Below, one piece after another: positions 33,750-45,384 of a DNA stretch of 64,000 bases (positions within the stretch are counted from its first letter, which is position 1; each line of letters starts with the position of its first letter). Source of the DNA: Malaya genurostris. Its lineage: Eukaryota; Arthropoda; Insecta; Diptera; Culicidae. A program made the translations under genes and the position numbers. A model generated the notes under the pieces. The model was not told the DNA's origin and did not search any database. It saw only the letters and a program-made list of their open reading frames with translations. Where the stretch lies: assembly GCF_030247185.1 (NCBI RefSeq), contig NC_080572.1, forward strand, positions 84,952,435 through 85,016,434, read 5' to 3'.

Positions 33750-33767
33750 GTGTGTGTGTGTGTGTGT

Positions 33768-33856
<89 letters not shown>
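33750..33856 (+). repeat. (GT)n microsatellite, ~107 bp
   Basis: A nearly pure TG tract with one TATG interruption. The same position of other family copies (33225-33250, 53040-53105, 61940-61970) carries shorter GT or CA tracts. The microsatellite is therefore part of the element's structure and has expanded here. Confidence 0.97.
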
Positions 33857-33857
<1 letters not shown>

Positions 33858-33885
33858 CGCCTGGACCGATTTTGATCAAACTAGT

Positions 33886-33918
33886 CGCATATGATATATG
33901 ATATATGATATATGATAT
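33886..33918 (+). repeat. Short ATATGAT tandem repeat
   Basis: About four 9-bp steps of GATATATGA just after the GT microsatellite. Confidence 0.85.
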
Positions 33919-34780
33919 ACTTTTCGAGTTATACGAAGTTTTATGTCAAAATTTGGCCAAATTTTTTCACAATTGACATTGAATGCAAAAAACACATGCG
34001 TAATGATAAGAAAGGTATCATCTCACTGCTAGGTAGATTAAGCATATTTTTATATCAGGTTTGCTCAAATCCCCTATTGAATTTTACCCGGATCGAACTT
34101 CGCATTCGGGAGTAGCGGAACAAAATGTGCAAAAAAAAGTGCACTCGATTTTCACTTCAACTCAGATTCAAATTAATGGACTTATATTGAATTTTATATG
34201 GATCCGACTTGCGGTTCCATAGTTACGGAGTAAAAAATACAATTAATTAAAAAACTGCGCTCATTTTTTTCGGACTCCGCTCATCCAAATTTTACAAGCT
34301 TAGGTTAAAACAAAAGGTCTTACAATTCCACATCATTCTACCAAATGACATCCCGATACGACTTTCGGTTTTAGAATTACAGTATAATAAGTATAAAAAA
34401 ATCATTTTCATGAGTGTGTTTTATAAAGGACACTGAGCAATTGAGCAAAGCACTTTCAACTAGCCGTATAGTTTGTGAATTGAACAGGTTTGGTTAGTTT
34501 ATACCAATACACATTGATTATGAGTATACCGAATCTTTGTTCCCGATTCCGGAAGTACCGAAATCAGTGATCAATCACTTCAATTTCTCGGAAACGGCTA
34601 GACCGATTGTCACAAACTTAGAATCAAATAAAAGATATTTTGATCCCATAAATAAATGTAATTTTTTTCCGCATCCCGATCAACAGAGCATAACAGGATT
34701 CTATCAAAATTATATACGATCTAAATATTTATATCTCATTTTGTTATTCATATGATTCCAAATCAGAAGCAAACATTCAG

Positions 34781-35800
34781 ATTTTAATAAGATAGTCCAG
34801 ATATTATATTAAGGGCCGTTATATTTTGGGTAAAACAATACTAGAGAATTGAGAAAAAAAGAGTTCATACACTTTTGTCGATCAGGTTTTCGACTTTCAA
34901 CCCGAAAAATGCTATGCTTCAATAAAGAGCAGTAACAAACATACCTGAAGATGCTTTTGAAAACATTAATTTGATATTTGATTTTGAAATGACGACATAA
35001 ATTTTAAATTTGAGAACGTTCCTAAGTAATTCCTACTTAAATTGTGTAAAGTTTTTATTCAAATATTAATTATAATTTGAAAATAAATATTTTTCAAGAT
35101 AATTTTGCGCTTTTTCTTTTACGAATAAAGAAAGCTAAGGCAAAAGCTTTAAAACTCGAATAATAAAAATTGGACAAAGTGATATTGCATTCGACTCTGT
35201 TCATTGAATTCTGCAATGTTTCCTCAGATATGATTTTCACAAGCTTGGAATCAAATGAATGATTGAATTCTTCAATTTTATCGGTGACCGATTTTTTTCT
35301 TCCGCAAACACAGAGTGATAAGTGTTAAAAATTTCAAAACGTATTCAAAAGTGACGCTGCAATAAACGAAAAACAAAATCTAAACTGGGCTCAAAACCAA
35401 AATCTAAACTCAGCTCAATATTTTTCGATTTATAGGTCTTTTAGTTGCAGATTGAAAATAGCGACTTTAGTTTTACCGGACCCCGGATATACTGGACATA
35501 GAGAAAAAAAATTTAAAAAAAGGCGGGTGAGTAATATCAGAGACATAACTGGATGTCGTGAATTCGAAAACAACTGACATGTTCCTTAACTCTTCCGAAT
35601 ATAAATAAGTTAATCAATTGTATGAGTTATGCAAGCATTCTCCTTTTTCACATTATTCGCAAAAACAAAGAAGCCTTCATTTGATATCGATTACTATAAA
35701 TTTCACACAGCGAAAAGTGCACAAATCTAATCAAACTGTTCTAGATTTGCACTAAACTGAGGATATTTACCTTCGATTTGCGAAGAAGAAATCCTAATAG
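34781..35800. other. No gene recognised; AT-rich
   Basis: It contains decayed traces of the neighbouring repeat family (AATGATTGAATTCTTCAATT and CAAAACGTATTCAAAAGTGA near 35260-35355) and nothing that looks coding. Confidence 0.35.
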
Positions 35801-38180
35801 TTCTTTAGAAAACTTTCAGAGCCATTAGAACGGCTGATTTTGTGTGATGCTCTCCACCGTTGTCCTCTTTTCGTTGTTTTTCACCAATGCAAACGACTGG
35901 CAGCTGTGACGTAATCGCTCTTGTCGGAAGTGAAACTAGCTTTGCAAACGATCTATCACAATACACCTGCTCGCAGTGGCGATAGAATCCAAACTGATCC
36001 AATTTTGGTTAAGACGTTTCTTTTTACGTGATTTCGTTTGTAGCTTTTTATTTCGATTATTTCATTTCGGATTTGCATTTCATTGAAAGAAACTACGGGA
36101 TTCATTCCTGGATGGAAAGAAATTTTTTTGGTAACTCAGGGGTTTTGGTTAAAACACATTTTTGTGCTGAAGGCGCACATTACCGGTTTCAACATTTCTT
36201 TACGTTTCGTCCTAGACTCGTCGAAAAAACGTACACAGAATCGATTATCTGTCACGGATAAATGACCTCACGCTGGTATTTTACTAGAACACTAAAATAA
36301 CACGTTTATAAGAGATCGTCGCCGGATTACTTTTGATTACTTCAACATAGAAATTTCGTCAGCACAGTTTCACCAATGACTCGCCCCCGTTCGGAACAAT
36401 CTCCGTCTCCGACGATGACCTTATTAAAATCTACAATAAAATGCAATGGCTGTTCTGCCAGGGTTTCGGTCAGTCAGCGTCTCTGTCTTTGTGTCTGGCT
36501 TGTGACTGGGCAAAGCACAAAAAAAAACACCGAGAAAAGCTTCAAGGTCAAAGAAAAAGTCTTACAGTAGGGGTTTTCCGCCTCGCAGCTGTTATGAAAA
36601 TGGTCAGTTTTTCTCACTGTACCTTCGGCTTCGTTTTTACTTGCGTAAAAAGAACCGTCCAAGTGAGAGTAAAATTGATCAATATTCTTAAAGGCACTTT
36701 CGCGGACCGCTTGTTCTTTCCGACGATGATTTTATGCCGAAACTTTCAATTTCGTTCTATCCTGTACATTTTTTTGTTGTTGTGAGAAAAACGGAAACTC
36801 GCCGCTAGAAATAACGAAGGGTAATAATTTATGAAATTCTGCAATAATAGTGGAGCTTTGAACTGCGGCCACACGCCCGTTGTAAGGAAATTTATCTAAC
36901 GAGCTAAATTTTAATAGCGGAGGATTAAGTGAGTTTTAATTTAATTACAGAATCTTGCGGAATATTCAGAGAAGCACATTAGACACGTTTCTGAGAGCTG
37001 TGTAGTAGATCGGGACCGGGTAAAGGGCCAGAATTAAAACTAAGGCAAGATTAATTATTTTACAAAACTCGTGTTCCCCTTCACCGGACACCCGACACAC
37101 CGCCGATGCAATTCATTGACTTTCGGTGGCTGCCCAGTGCGCTCGTTTACTGCCATTTTGGTGCACCGAAGCCAGATTAATCAGGCCAGCGGCAAACTTG
37201 GAAATGAGCAACTAAAATTTGCACCGCCATCCGTTGGTGGCAGTTGCAGTGTTCCTCCATGATTAAATTCCACCACCGATTCGCAATCTCTCCTCTCACA
37301 CTTTCGTCTCACTTTTTTTCCCCAGTATCATCGCGAGGAGGACTATTCGGCATCAGTAATGAAGTCAGTTCCCTCCGGTCCCGAATCTGTCCGTCCGTCC
37401 GTCCACAAACCCATCAAGCCGAGCTATTCGATTTTCCGGCATTTTTCGTCTTTCGTCTCCTTATTTCTTCCCAGTCTCTTTTTCTGAGGTTGATAGCATC
37501 CACTGCTGATGTGTCTACACCAACAAATTAATGAGTTAAAAATTTAATTCTAATTTACGCCAATCTCATCTCACTCCCTCCTTAGACCGGTGGTTGACTT
37601 TACGATACACTCCGTGTACTATCAGACTAGTCCCGGTAATTTCGGTGGCGTCGCAAGGTAGGATGGCGGATAGCTGGTAGGAAAGTTTGTAAGCTCTAGC
37701 GTTTTCCCGATCGAACTACTTAAGGCGTATTTTCAATGTTGGAAGCCTGCGGCAACCGGCCAATTTTGAGAACTGTCAAACCTGTTCGATAATCCTAGTT
37801 ACGCCGGTTGCTAAAACCCGAAACACCACACGGCAGCCTGTCAGTTGACGAACTTGTCTCAACTTAGTTTCCTCTAGTTGGGCTCAATTTTCTCGAGACC
37901 ACAGAGTTGAGGTTGTAGAACTTTTTTTTCCCCAGCTACTATCTCTTTTGGTGATGTGCGTTGCCTTTAGTAACCGGGGGAGAGCAAAAAAGTTATATAA
38001 TTAAGAAAAAAACACAGCCCCATCTTATCCATCCATCGCATGCAGGCAGTAACGAAGCAACAACCGACCGACTGACTCCTATCCTGTTTTGCGATGAAAC
38101 GCCATCTTCTCAGATCTACGATTTTGATCTTCCGGGCGAAGGAGGGAGCGACGGCGATCATCGCTGTCATTTTCCTAATT
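35801..38180. other. Unique GC-richer island, no gene defined
   Basis: Between two large repeat blocks lies a stretch with no visible copies elsewhere in the window. It is richer in G+C, with CT-rich parts (37270-37330, 37440-37500) and a (GTCC)n run at about 37389-37402. Small frames at 35805-36002 (minus), 36441-36785 and 37244-37531 have no recognisable domain. The texture resembles the islands at 16-19, 47-48 and 55 kb, so promoter, enhancer or UTR sequence is possible. That is not shown by the sequence. Confidence 0.35.
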
Positions 38181-39049
38181 GGAAATGAATTAGGTTATGT
38201 TGTTAGTCTTTTTTATCATTCTATGAGTTTCAACCTAATTTCATACGAAACATTTAGTATTTTCATGCATGATTTGTTGAAAAACACCTGTTTTAATCCA
38301 CCTAGTGGTGTAATGATGCCTTTCTCATATTACTTATATTTTCAAAAATATCACCAGAAGATTAACCTTTTCAAATTCTAAACAGTTGTGTCAAGTTGAT
38401 AAGAATTTTTCTTTATTTTGCATCGTCGCACTAAATTATTAAACACTCTTCGGACCTGGATGAAATTAAACAGCAACCTATGAGACTGTAGGAACTTTTT
38501 TTTTGAGTCTGTTTGTGTAAATCGAATTTTTGACAACTACTTCTGGTACTTCTGGAACCAGAAACTTGGAACCAGTATAGCCAAAGTCGGTTCGTTTGAT
38601 AAATAACTAATATAGCCTACGAATTGAATCAGTTTTAAGCCAAATCTAGAATAATTTTACCCTTCGTCGCTCTAAATTATGGTGTGAAATTCAATAGCAA
38701 CCTACAGGACTACGAGATCTTTTTATGAGTGACATTATTTGACACATATTCACACACAGACACATACATTGCTCAGCTCGATGTACTGTGTCCAATTATA
38801 TAGAACATATTGTATAAACTTTCTATATGAGAAGGTCAATAAGTGCACTTTTATTGAAAAGCATCGTTATCATGATCTTGTAATAACACTAACAAGTAGG
38901 TACAAATTAAATAAAATGTACATATTTTTCACCTGAAAAATATAAATTTAAATGTGGCAACCCTGCATGCTATACGAAATTGAACAAAGCACGCTGTGAA
39001 TGGAGCAAAGCCGCTCGTACCGCCGCGTACCAGTTTTGCATCGTCATTT

Positions 39050-39199
39050 TTTTTTCGATTAAAGAGGTTTTAACATTGTTGTCATTCACCTCTTCGGGTC
39101 AGAAAAGTTTTCTGACCCTATGTGCGCGGGGTTGGGAATCGAGCCCAGGTGGGCAGCGTAAAAAACATCGACTTACCCATAACGCTATACCCGTTCCCG
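39050..39199 (-). mobile_element. tRNA-derived SINE (family A) with target-site duplication
   Basis: The minus strand has the tRNA-like head (GGGAACGGGTATAGCGTTAT), the B box in GGGCTCGATTCCCAACC, the AGGGTCAGAAAACTTTTCTG body and an A-rich end. The duplication TGCATCGTCATTT (13 bp) is perfect at 39037-39049 and 39200-39212. The same repeat-family position at 32920-32945 has no SINE, which proves insertion. Confidence 0.95.
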
Positions 39200-40039
39200 T
39201 GCATCGTCATTTAGAATTTGAATGTTATGACAACTATATCTCGCCCTATAACTTCGGAACCGGAAGTCGGATCAGGATGAAATTGCACAGTACGTTTAAA
39301 GACAATGAGAGCTTTAATTTGAATAATAAATCGTGAAAAACGGCTTAACCGTTGCTGACAAATCGACGGGAGTTCCGTTTATGGAGATTTTCTGCACTAT
39401 TATCGGTGCTTTCGGAAGCGGAAACCCGGGACTAGTAGTTTCAAAGTAGTTTTATATATTCACTAACTAATAAGATCCGTCAACTAGATCAATTTAGCAG
39501 TAAGTTTTAAAAAATGTGCACCTCGTTTCGCCATTGATTGTGATAAAATACTCATGAAATTGAAAATTTTTACTAATTGCACTGTAATACCGGAACCGGA
39601 AGTCGGATCTGGATCAACTTTTCGGGGACTTTTTAAAGAATTTCAGGACCTGTAATTTGCTTCTTAGTTTGTGAGAATCGGTTAAGAAATTTCCGAAAAA
39701 ATTTATTGCATATTTTTTCACAAATTTTCACATATTTCCTTGTAATTCCGGAACCGGAAGTCGGATCCAAATGAAACTCAGGAAAATTGTATAAGGTCAT
39801 AAATCCTTTCAATTCAATCTACGTTTGTGAAAATCGGTTCAGCCATCTTTGAGAAACGTGTGTGACTATTTTTTTTTGTGCATATCACCCTGTAATTCCG
39901 GAACTGGAAGTCGGGTCCATATGAAACTCAGGAACTTTGTATGGGACCTCAAGACCTTTAATTTAAATCCAAATTTGTGAAAATCGGTTCAGCCATCTCT
40001 GAGAAAATTGGGTGACATTATTCAGCGCTTAAAACTCTT

Positions 40040-40235
40040 ACTACTGGAATAAGGCAAAAAGTCGCTTACACAAAAATGTCGATATCTCCGTTAAAAATGG
40101 AGGGATTTTGACAATCTATGGTTTGTTGGATAGCTATCACCGTGCGGAATCTAAGTCTAAGGTAATATTCTGTTTTCAAAATGAATTGTGACAGATATTG
40201 TCAAAAAACTGAAAATTTTTACATAAAACTTAGTA
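40040..40235 (+). repeat. Segment repeated at 41670-41865
   Basis: Both copies run AAAACTC(T/C)TACT(A/G)CTGGAATA, TCGATATCTCCGTTAAAAAT, TTGTTGGATAGCTAT, CCGTGCGGAATCTAAGTC and GTCAAAAAACTGAAAATTTT. They mark two diverged copies of a larger module within block 3. Part of the module is also present inverted near 33620-33655. Confidence 0.8.
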
Positions 40236-41990
40236 TAACTCAAAAGGTAAACATCCGCATGTGTTTTTTGCATGAATCCGCATGTGTTTTTTGCATGAAT
40301 ATTCTTCGGTGTTTAAGTTTTCATGACATTATTTTAATGACCGTCGTTTTAAGCGACAATTTGAGATTTTAATCACTCATTACTCTGTAATGTCGAAACT
40401 GCAAATCGGATCGAATTTGAATCTAGAAGTGTGATAATCGATTAAACATGCCATGATATGTAAGTTCCACTTTAGAGTTTACGGTTATTTAAGGTACTTC
40501 CAGAGCCGGTATTCAGGAACCAGCATAACCCAAGTCGATTCGTATGGCCATATGACGAATAAATTACAATAGTTTTGAGTCCAACTTTGAAGCTTTTCGG
40601 GATTGTCATCTTCTATTTCGGTTTGAATTTTAAAAATTCATCATCATTTAATTCGAGAACCGGAAGTCATAATTGGATAAAATTAATTAATTTTGTATAT
40701 AAGTTTGTTTTAATTTGAATTTTTGTTTCTGCAATTTGATTAGGCTTTTTTTGAGAAAGCGATTGAGCTTTGAGAAACGATTTTATACTGGAACCGGAAT
40801 TCTAAAATCGGTATGGCCGAAGTCAAATAAATTCACCTGAGTACCTGTATAGTTTACATTGGCTTCAAAATATTTGAAAATCAGTGATGACATCTTTGAG
40901 AAATCATAGCACGAATTAAATTTGTAGGTGCCTTCTGAATCGACAACTGAATACCACTAAAACTGAAAAAAAAGTTATTTTTTTTTTATCGACTATCCAA
41001 ATCTGCTAACCCGATAAACCTGATTAATTTATGTGGAATAGACATGTTTATACCAATCACCCTGTATCTCCGAAACCGGAAGTTGGATCTGACTGAAGAG
41101 CAAGATATTTTATAGAATCTTGTAACTTTTCATTTGAATCTTAGATGATTCTTAGATTTCATTTGAATCTTAGATCGGTTCAGCCATCTACGAGAAGAAT
41201 GAGTTACACAATTTTGATTTCGTTTCACATATCATCCTGTAGTTCCGGAACCAGAGTTCGGAACCAAACATACTTCAGGAACTTTGTTAGGGAGCATACG
41301 ACTTTTCGTATGAATCTGAATTTGTAGAAAATAAATTTTCCGAGAAAATTGAGTGAAATTATTTGTCACACACGCATTTGCTGATCTCGACGAACTGATT
41401 CGAATGGTATATGAATGTTATGTTCTTCCAGCATTTATTGCTGTAAGTAGTTTAAAACAATATAATTAAAAAAAAATCTGCCATCATCTGGTTTATATAT
41501 GTCATATTCGAACGATTATGTTGCCAAAAACGAGCCGTGCTAAAATCGGTCCGAGGCTAAATGTCATGAAAATGGATGCTGTACACAATCTTTTTGGTAC
41601 TTAGAATAATTGTATGTAACAGTACTAAAAATCATGTTTTCCGTTGTTCCCAAGCATTTCTTTGTCATACAGCGATCAAAACTCCTACTGCTGGAATAGG
41701 AAGAAAAGTCGTTTACACAAAAATTTCGATATCTCCGTTAAAAATGGACGGATTTTAACAATCTATGGCTTGTTGGATAGCTATTACCGTGCGGAATCTA
41801 AGTCAAAAACATATTCAAGGTCAATTGTGACAGATACAGTCAAAAAACTGAAAATTTTGACATTAAACTTCGTATATGTATATGTATATGTCATTCGGCC
41901 CTCCGGGCCTCAGAAAAATTTTTTAAAGTTTGAGCGATTTCTATACCTATTTTTTATGTTTATAAAAAAGAGTAAAAAGGTAAAACTTTG

Positions 41991-42446
41991 ACTCTGGAAC
42001 TGAATCCTAATTCGTTTCTTGACTTGTTTTTGGAACTGATTTTAGTGTCTTAATGTTTGTTCGGGATTCGAATCCAGAGTTCTGATTTAGGATTTCAACC
42101 TCAGAATTCATGGAAAAAAATCAGGATGTAAATTTTCGATCTGGATTCTGGAGGTAAATGTTAGATCTGAACCCCGAACCTGAATTTTAGAATTGATTTC
42201 TTAACCAGAAATAAATTTCTGAATTAAGTTCTCAATTTAATTCCAAAACTCAGTTTCAGAATTCATTTCCAGAAAATTGAATAAAATGATGGCTATAAAG
42301 ACATTTGTAAACGTTGGGTAAATTTCGGTTCTTTTTAGAATCATTAAAATATTCTGAAAGGATTATTTAATTTACCTCTATTTTCAAAATTTTTTTTTCG
42401 TATTATTAAATTATATGGCAGAATATGTCTGTCGTCAATAAGTCGT
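41991..42446. other. Degenerate AATTC/GAATT low-complexity stretch, no gene
   Basis: Words like CTGAATT, GAATTC and GGAACTGA recur with no fixed period up to about 42290. The rest is AT-rich. Confidence 0.5.
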
Positions 42447-43500
42447 ACACACTACGATTTTATTTCGCTGTTCGGTAATTTCTTTGACGAAAACTTTCGG
42501 TAAACATCAGAAATATCCTAATGTCCGGTATACGAATTTTAGTTTACAAAAATTATGCAAATTGTTACAGTACGATCAGTTGCACGCAAATTTTTCACAG
42601 AATTCTGTTAAAAAAGCACAATTAATACGGTAAATATGAATAGTCGCCGAGTACGGTAAAAACATACAGTCCTCACTGTAAAATAATTTTCTATTACCTA
42701 ACTTCGGTAAATATAGAAACCAACGAAAACTAACTGTCAAACAGTAACCATTTTGAGAATTTTAAACGCGTAGAATAGAAATCATTCTAAAAAATTGAGT
42801 TATCGAGTGAAGATGGAACAGGTAATCCAGCGGTTACAAGAGGAAGACGGACACCTTATTGAAATTTTCTTACCAATATTTGAATTTTTCAGGTAATAAT
42901 ATGTTTTTTTCTGCCGGAAGCATATCCCTATGTGGTATGTGTCTGAATTCTTCGACACGTAAATAACCACTTTAAAAAAACACATATAATTGAAAAAATC
43001 CGACTGAAATGTCCACTTTTGCGGAAACAGTGAACGTTTTCTCTCCTACAGATGAGTAGTATGAAATTTCAAGCTTCGACATTGTAATCAATGGCGAAGA
43101 AAATATTACGCTGGATGAACACATTTCAAGTTTGGGCATTTGCCAAAAGACGACTGGAGCTAAATTTCTTCACACTTTGCAGTGAAAAATCAAGGAATAC
43201 ACATTTCCAAAATAGAAAAGCGTAATCGATGAATGAAAAGTTATATTTATTTGGAAAATTCAAAATTCTTTTAAATTTATTTTTAATTTTAATTTCAACC
43301 AAAGCAAAAAAAATTACCGAACCGTCCGTTAGTTAACATCACTGAATTTACTGAATGTTCGGTAGTTGTTTGACAGGCCAACAAAATTTTCATTACCGAA
43401 CGCTCAGCAATCAATTGAATTACCGAACTGTTTACCGAACGGTCAGCTGTTGAAAATTCGGTAAAATATTACCGAATTCTGCGAAACTTTCTAAGTGTGT
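42447..43500. mobile_element. ~1.05-kb element with diverged ACACACT ends and many TTCGGTAA motifs
   Basis: The left end (ACACACTACGATTTTATTTC, then TTCGGTAATTTCTTTGACG) pairs imperfectly with the complement of the right end (ACACACTTAGAAAGTTTCGC, then TTCGGTAATATTTTACCG). TTCGGTAA or its complement TTACCGAA occurs many times near both ends. The superfamily and target duplication were not determined. On the plus strand the inside reads MEQVIQRLQEEDGHLIEIFL from 42813 and, after intron-like sequence ending TTTTCTCTCCTACAG, a 41-codon open stretch starting YEISSFDIVINGEENIT from about 43060. These may be exons of a carried or captured gene, but the reading phases do not join cleanly and a stop precedes the second part. 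Confidence 0.5.
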
Positions 43501-43980
43501 AATTTATTACTTTTTACCTTTAAAATGATTTTCTAGTGCTTGAATGACTATTTCTAATCAAAAACTGGACCTCTTGAAAATAACAAAATGATTTTTCAAC
43601 TGTTACTACTTAGTTTTCCGAAAGTCACGAGTCGCATTAACGCAATGATTTTAGTTTGAATAGTAGGCTTAAAATAAAAAAAAAACGAATTACAAAATGT
43701 TGATTAATTTTCAAATTTTTGTAAAAAAAAAAGCATTCGACTCGATTTCCTGCCACTTCGTTTTCAACATCATTTTGCTACCAATAAACAGCTCCCGAGT
43801 TACGATTTGAAAAAAAAATGTTCCAAAAAAAAAAAAATGTTCCAGCAAAATCGGATCGATCTTGATTAACAATCATTAAGAACGTAATTCGTAAAATCAC
43901 TTAATTTAACAAAAAAGATTTTAATGTTGTTGTGTTTAAAATTTGATCAGAAAAGATTGGAAAAATAACGAAAAAAAGCT
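43501..43980. other. No gene recognised; AT-rich
   Basis: Contains long A-runs (about 43674-43685 and 43808-43840) and no motifs of note. Confidence 0.4.
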
Positions 43981-44055
43981 ACCACAGAGACATGGCTCGA
44001 ATCCGTTGCTAGCTCTTATGCGGGGAAATCGTTTTACCAATTAAGCTACCCTGCA
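43981..44055 (-). tRNA. tRNA-like relic (pseudo-tRNA or SINE head)
   Basis: The minus strand reads GCAGGGTAGCTTAATTGGTA (A-box-like) and, 43 bases on, ACGGATTCGAGCCATG (B-box-like), about 75 nt in all. The ends do not pair into a clean acceptor stem and I could not place a normal anticodon loop. It is more likely a third SINE family's head or a decayed tRNA than a working tRNA. Confidence 0.4.
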
Positions 44056-44179
44056 TGTGAAATCATATGAAGAAACAGTCTAATTGACTAGAAGAACCGA
44101 GCATGCTTCGCTGTGCTTGGGCGCCATGGAATTCTTCTATAGTCATATCTCCATCGCAACTCCACCGACAACAGTTTTT

Positions 44180-44480
44180 TGCGAAATTTTTACAATGAAA
44201 CCATAGACAGTCGGCTGGGAAGATGCAGGGATCTGTTGACAGAAAATTGGCCCAATGCGTTTATACCTTCTCTGTCACTTCTAAAAGAATTACATTGTAA
44301 CTTTGGACTAGCCCTTTCAGTGTGCTGACATAAACTTAATCGAAAATGTTATAAAAGAAACTTGCAGAAATGATTTAGCGATCTCCATCAATAAGCTACG
44401 CTCATAAAATAATATCTATGACATATTATTTGACCAGCACTTAACTGTAGATCGAAAGGTTCGCCAGATAAATCGACAAG
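44180..44480 (+). pseudogene. Degenerate Tc1-like transposase C-terminus
   Basis: One frame around 44330-44400 reads CADINLIENVIKETCRNDLA. This resembles the DLNPIEN block with the catalytic Glu of Tc1-type transposases. A KVRQINRQ tail follows. The surroundings are too decayed to define ends. Confidence 0.4.
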
Positions 44481-44559
44481 AAAGTTGTTGCCATCATAGA
44501 GAAAAATCCCAATCGTTCTGTGCAAAATGATCCTCGCATCGCTGGGAAGTCAAAATTAC

Positions 44560-45180
44560 GTTCATAACACTCATAAAGTGAAACTGACTTGAAGCGTACA
44601 GAGTGAAAAAAGTGTCCAACTGCAAAATTTCACTGCAAAAAGTCATGCTAAGAAACTTTACAACCAACTTCGAAGAGTTCTAACTGCTTCTGGATCTGGC
44701 TTTTCATATACCACATTGCAAAGGAACACCGTTGCCGAGTATTTTCGTACAAAGAAGGTGTTCAAATTCCCGAAAAGTATTCGATTTAGCAAGCCTCATG
44801 TAGTTGTGACTGAAAATCCAATAGTCTCATTTCTACTGGCACTGCCAATAAGGATGTGTGCGAAAGTGTTTGCTACCATTTATCAGAAGCCACGACTTTC
44901 CAGCTCTGCTTTGGTCTGATTTAGCTTCTTGTTGCTCTGAAAAATCCATCCAGGAATGGTATAAGGTACGAGAGATCAAGTACGTACCAAAAATCGTCAA
45001 GTCGCCAAACAGTAAAGAACTTCGCTCAATAGAGAAGTACTGAGCTCTAGCTAAGCGCGGAAATCTTGGAAACTAAGTAGAAAGAAAGATGAAAAATCGT
45101 TACCATGTTTGTATCTGAAGATACCATACGAAACCTTATGGCGGGTATGTCACAGGAGGTACGAACATTCTCTTGAAAGA
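44560..45180 (+). pseudogene. ITmD37E transposase relic, copy D
   Basis: The segments in order are AKSHAKKLYNQLRRVL, YTTLQRNTVAEYFRTKKVFK, FPKSIRF, then LLPFIRSHDFPALLWSDLAS with the second catalytic Asp and LRSIEKY with the Glu. Counting from that Asp to the Glu gives exactly 37 residues between them, the ITmD37E spacing, even though the copy is heavily mutated and frameshifted. The first-Asp block is not readable. The terminal repeats were not found. It is a third, older lineage distinct from copies A/B and C. Confidence 0.72.
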
Positions 45181-45384
45181 AGGATTAACATCCTAATCAA
45201 TTGTTTCTAACGTACACACAAAAAAAAAATTGAATTTTACAGGAGACCTAATCCCTCATACTATGAAATTTATAAAGACCTATAAAGAATTTCATTAGTA
45301 AAGACTTTATGATGGATGAGACAGAATTTTAATGAAGTCGACTTTAATGTCCAAACGGCTAGCAAGTGCGACTATATAAATTTA

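Larger units (their letters stand above)
32830..34780 (-). repeat. CGGAACCGGAAGTCGG repeat family, block 2 (inverted)
   Basis: Seen on the plus strand as the complement (CAGATCCGACTTCCGGTTCA at 32847, then further CCGACTT blocks at about 34206 and 34357). It includes the family's end-like module (TATGCAATCACTTGAAAA, GGCCCAGAGGGC, GAGCTGAGCAA) at 33128-33220 and again at 33660-33740, each followed by a GT-rich microsatellite. 32920-32945 matches the uninterrupted version of the SINE-containing site at 39037-39212. Confidence 0.8.
38295..41990 (+). repeat. CGGAACCGGAAGTCGG repeat family, block 3
   Basis: This is the longest array. Near-identical cores (CGGAACCGGAAGTCGGATC) occur at about 39257, 39593 and 39749, with weaker ones at about 39899, 40668, 41072 and 41245. 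They are each followed by a (C/T)TTTCATTTGAATCT-type line and an AATCGGTTCAGCCATCT-type line. The local period is about 150-165 bp where copies are contiguous. It opens with AATCCACCTAGTGGTGTAAT (38297), also seen at 49974. It ends with the CGGCCCTCCGGGCCTC module at 41896. No coding sequence. Confidence 0.85.

Noticed and set aside
33652..33879. ORF with a long His-Thr repeat
   Set aside because: It is the translation of the (GT)n microsatellite.
43981..44055. Functional tRNA gene on the minus strand
   Set aside because: A- and B-box-like words are present, but the acceptor stem does not pair and no normal anticodon loop could be placed. Kept only as a tRNA-like relic.
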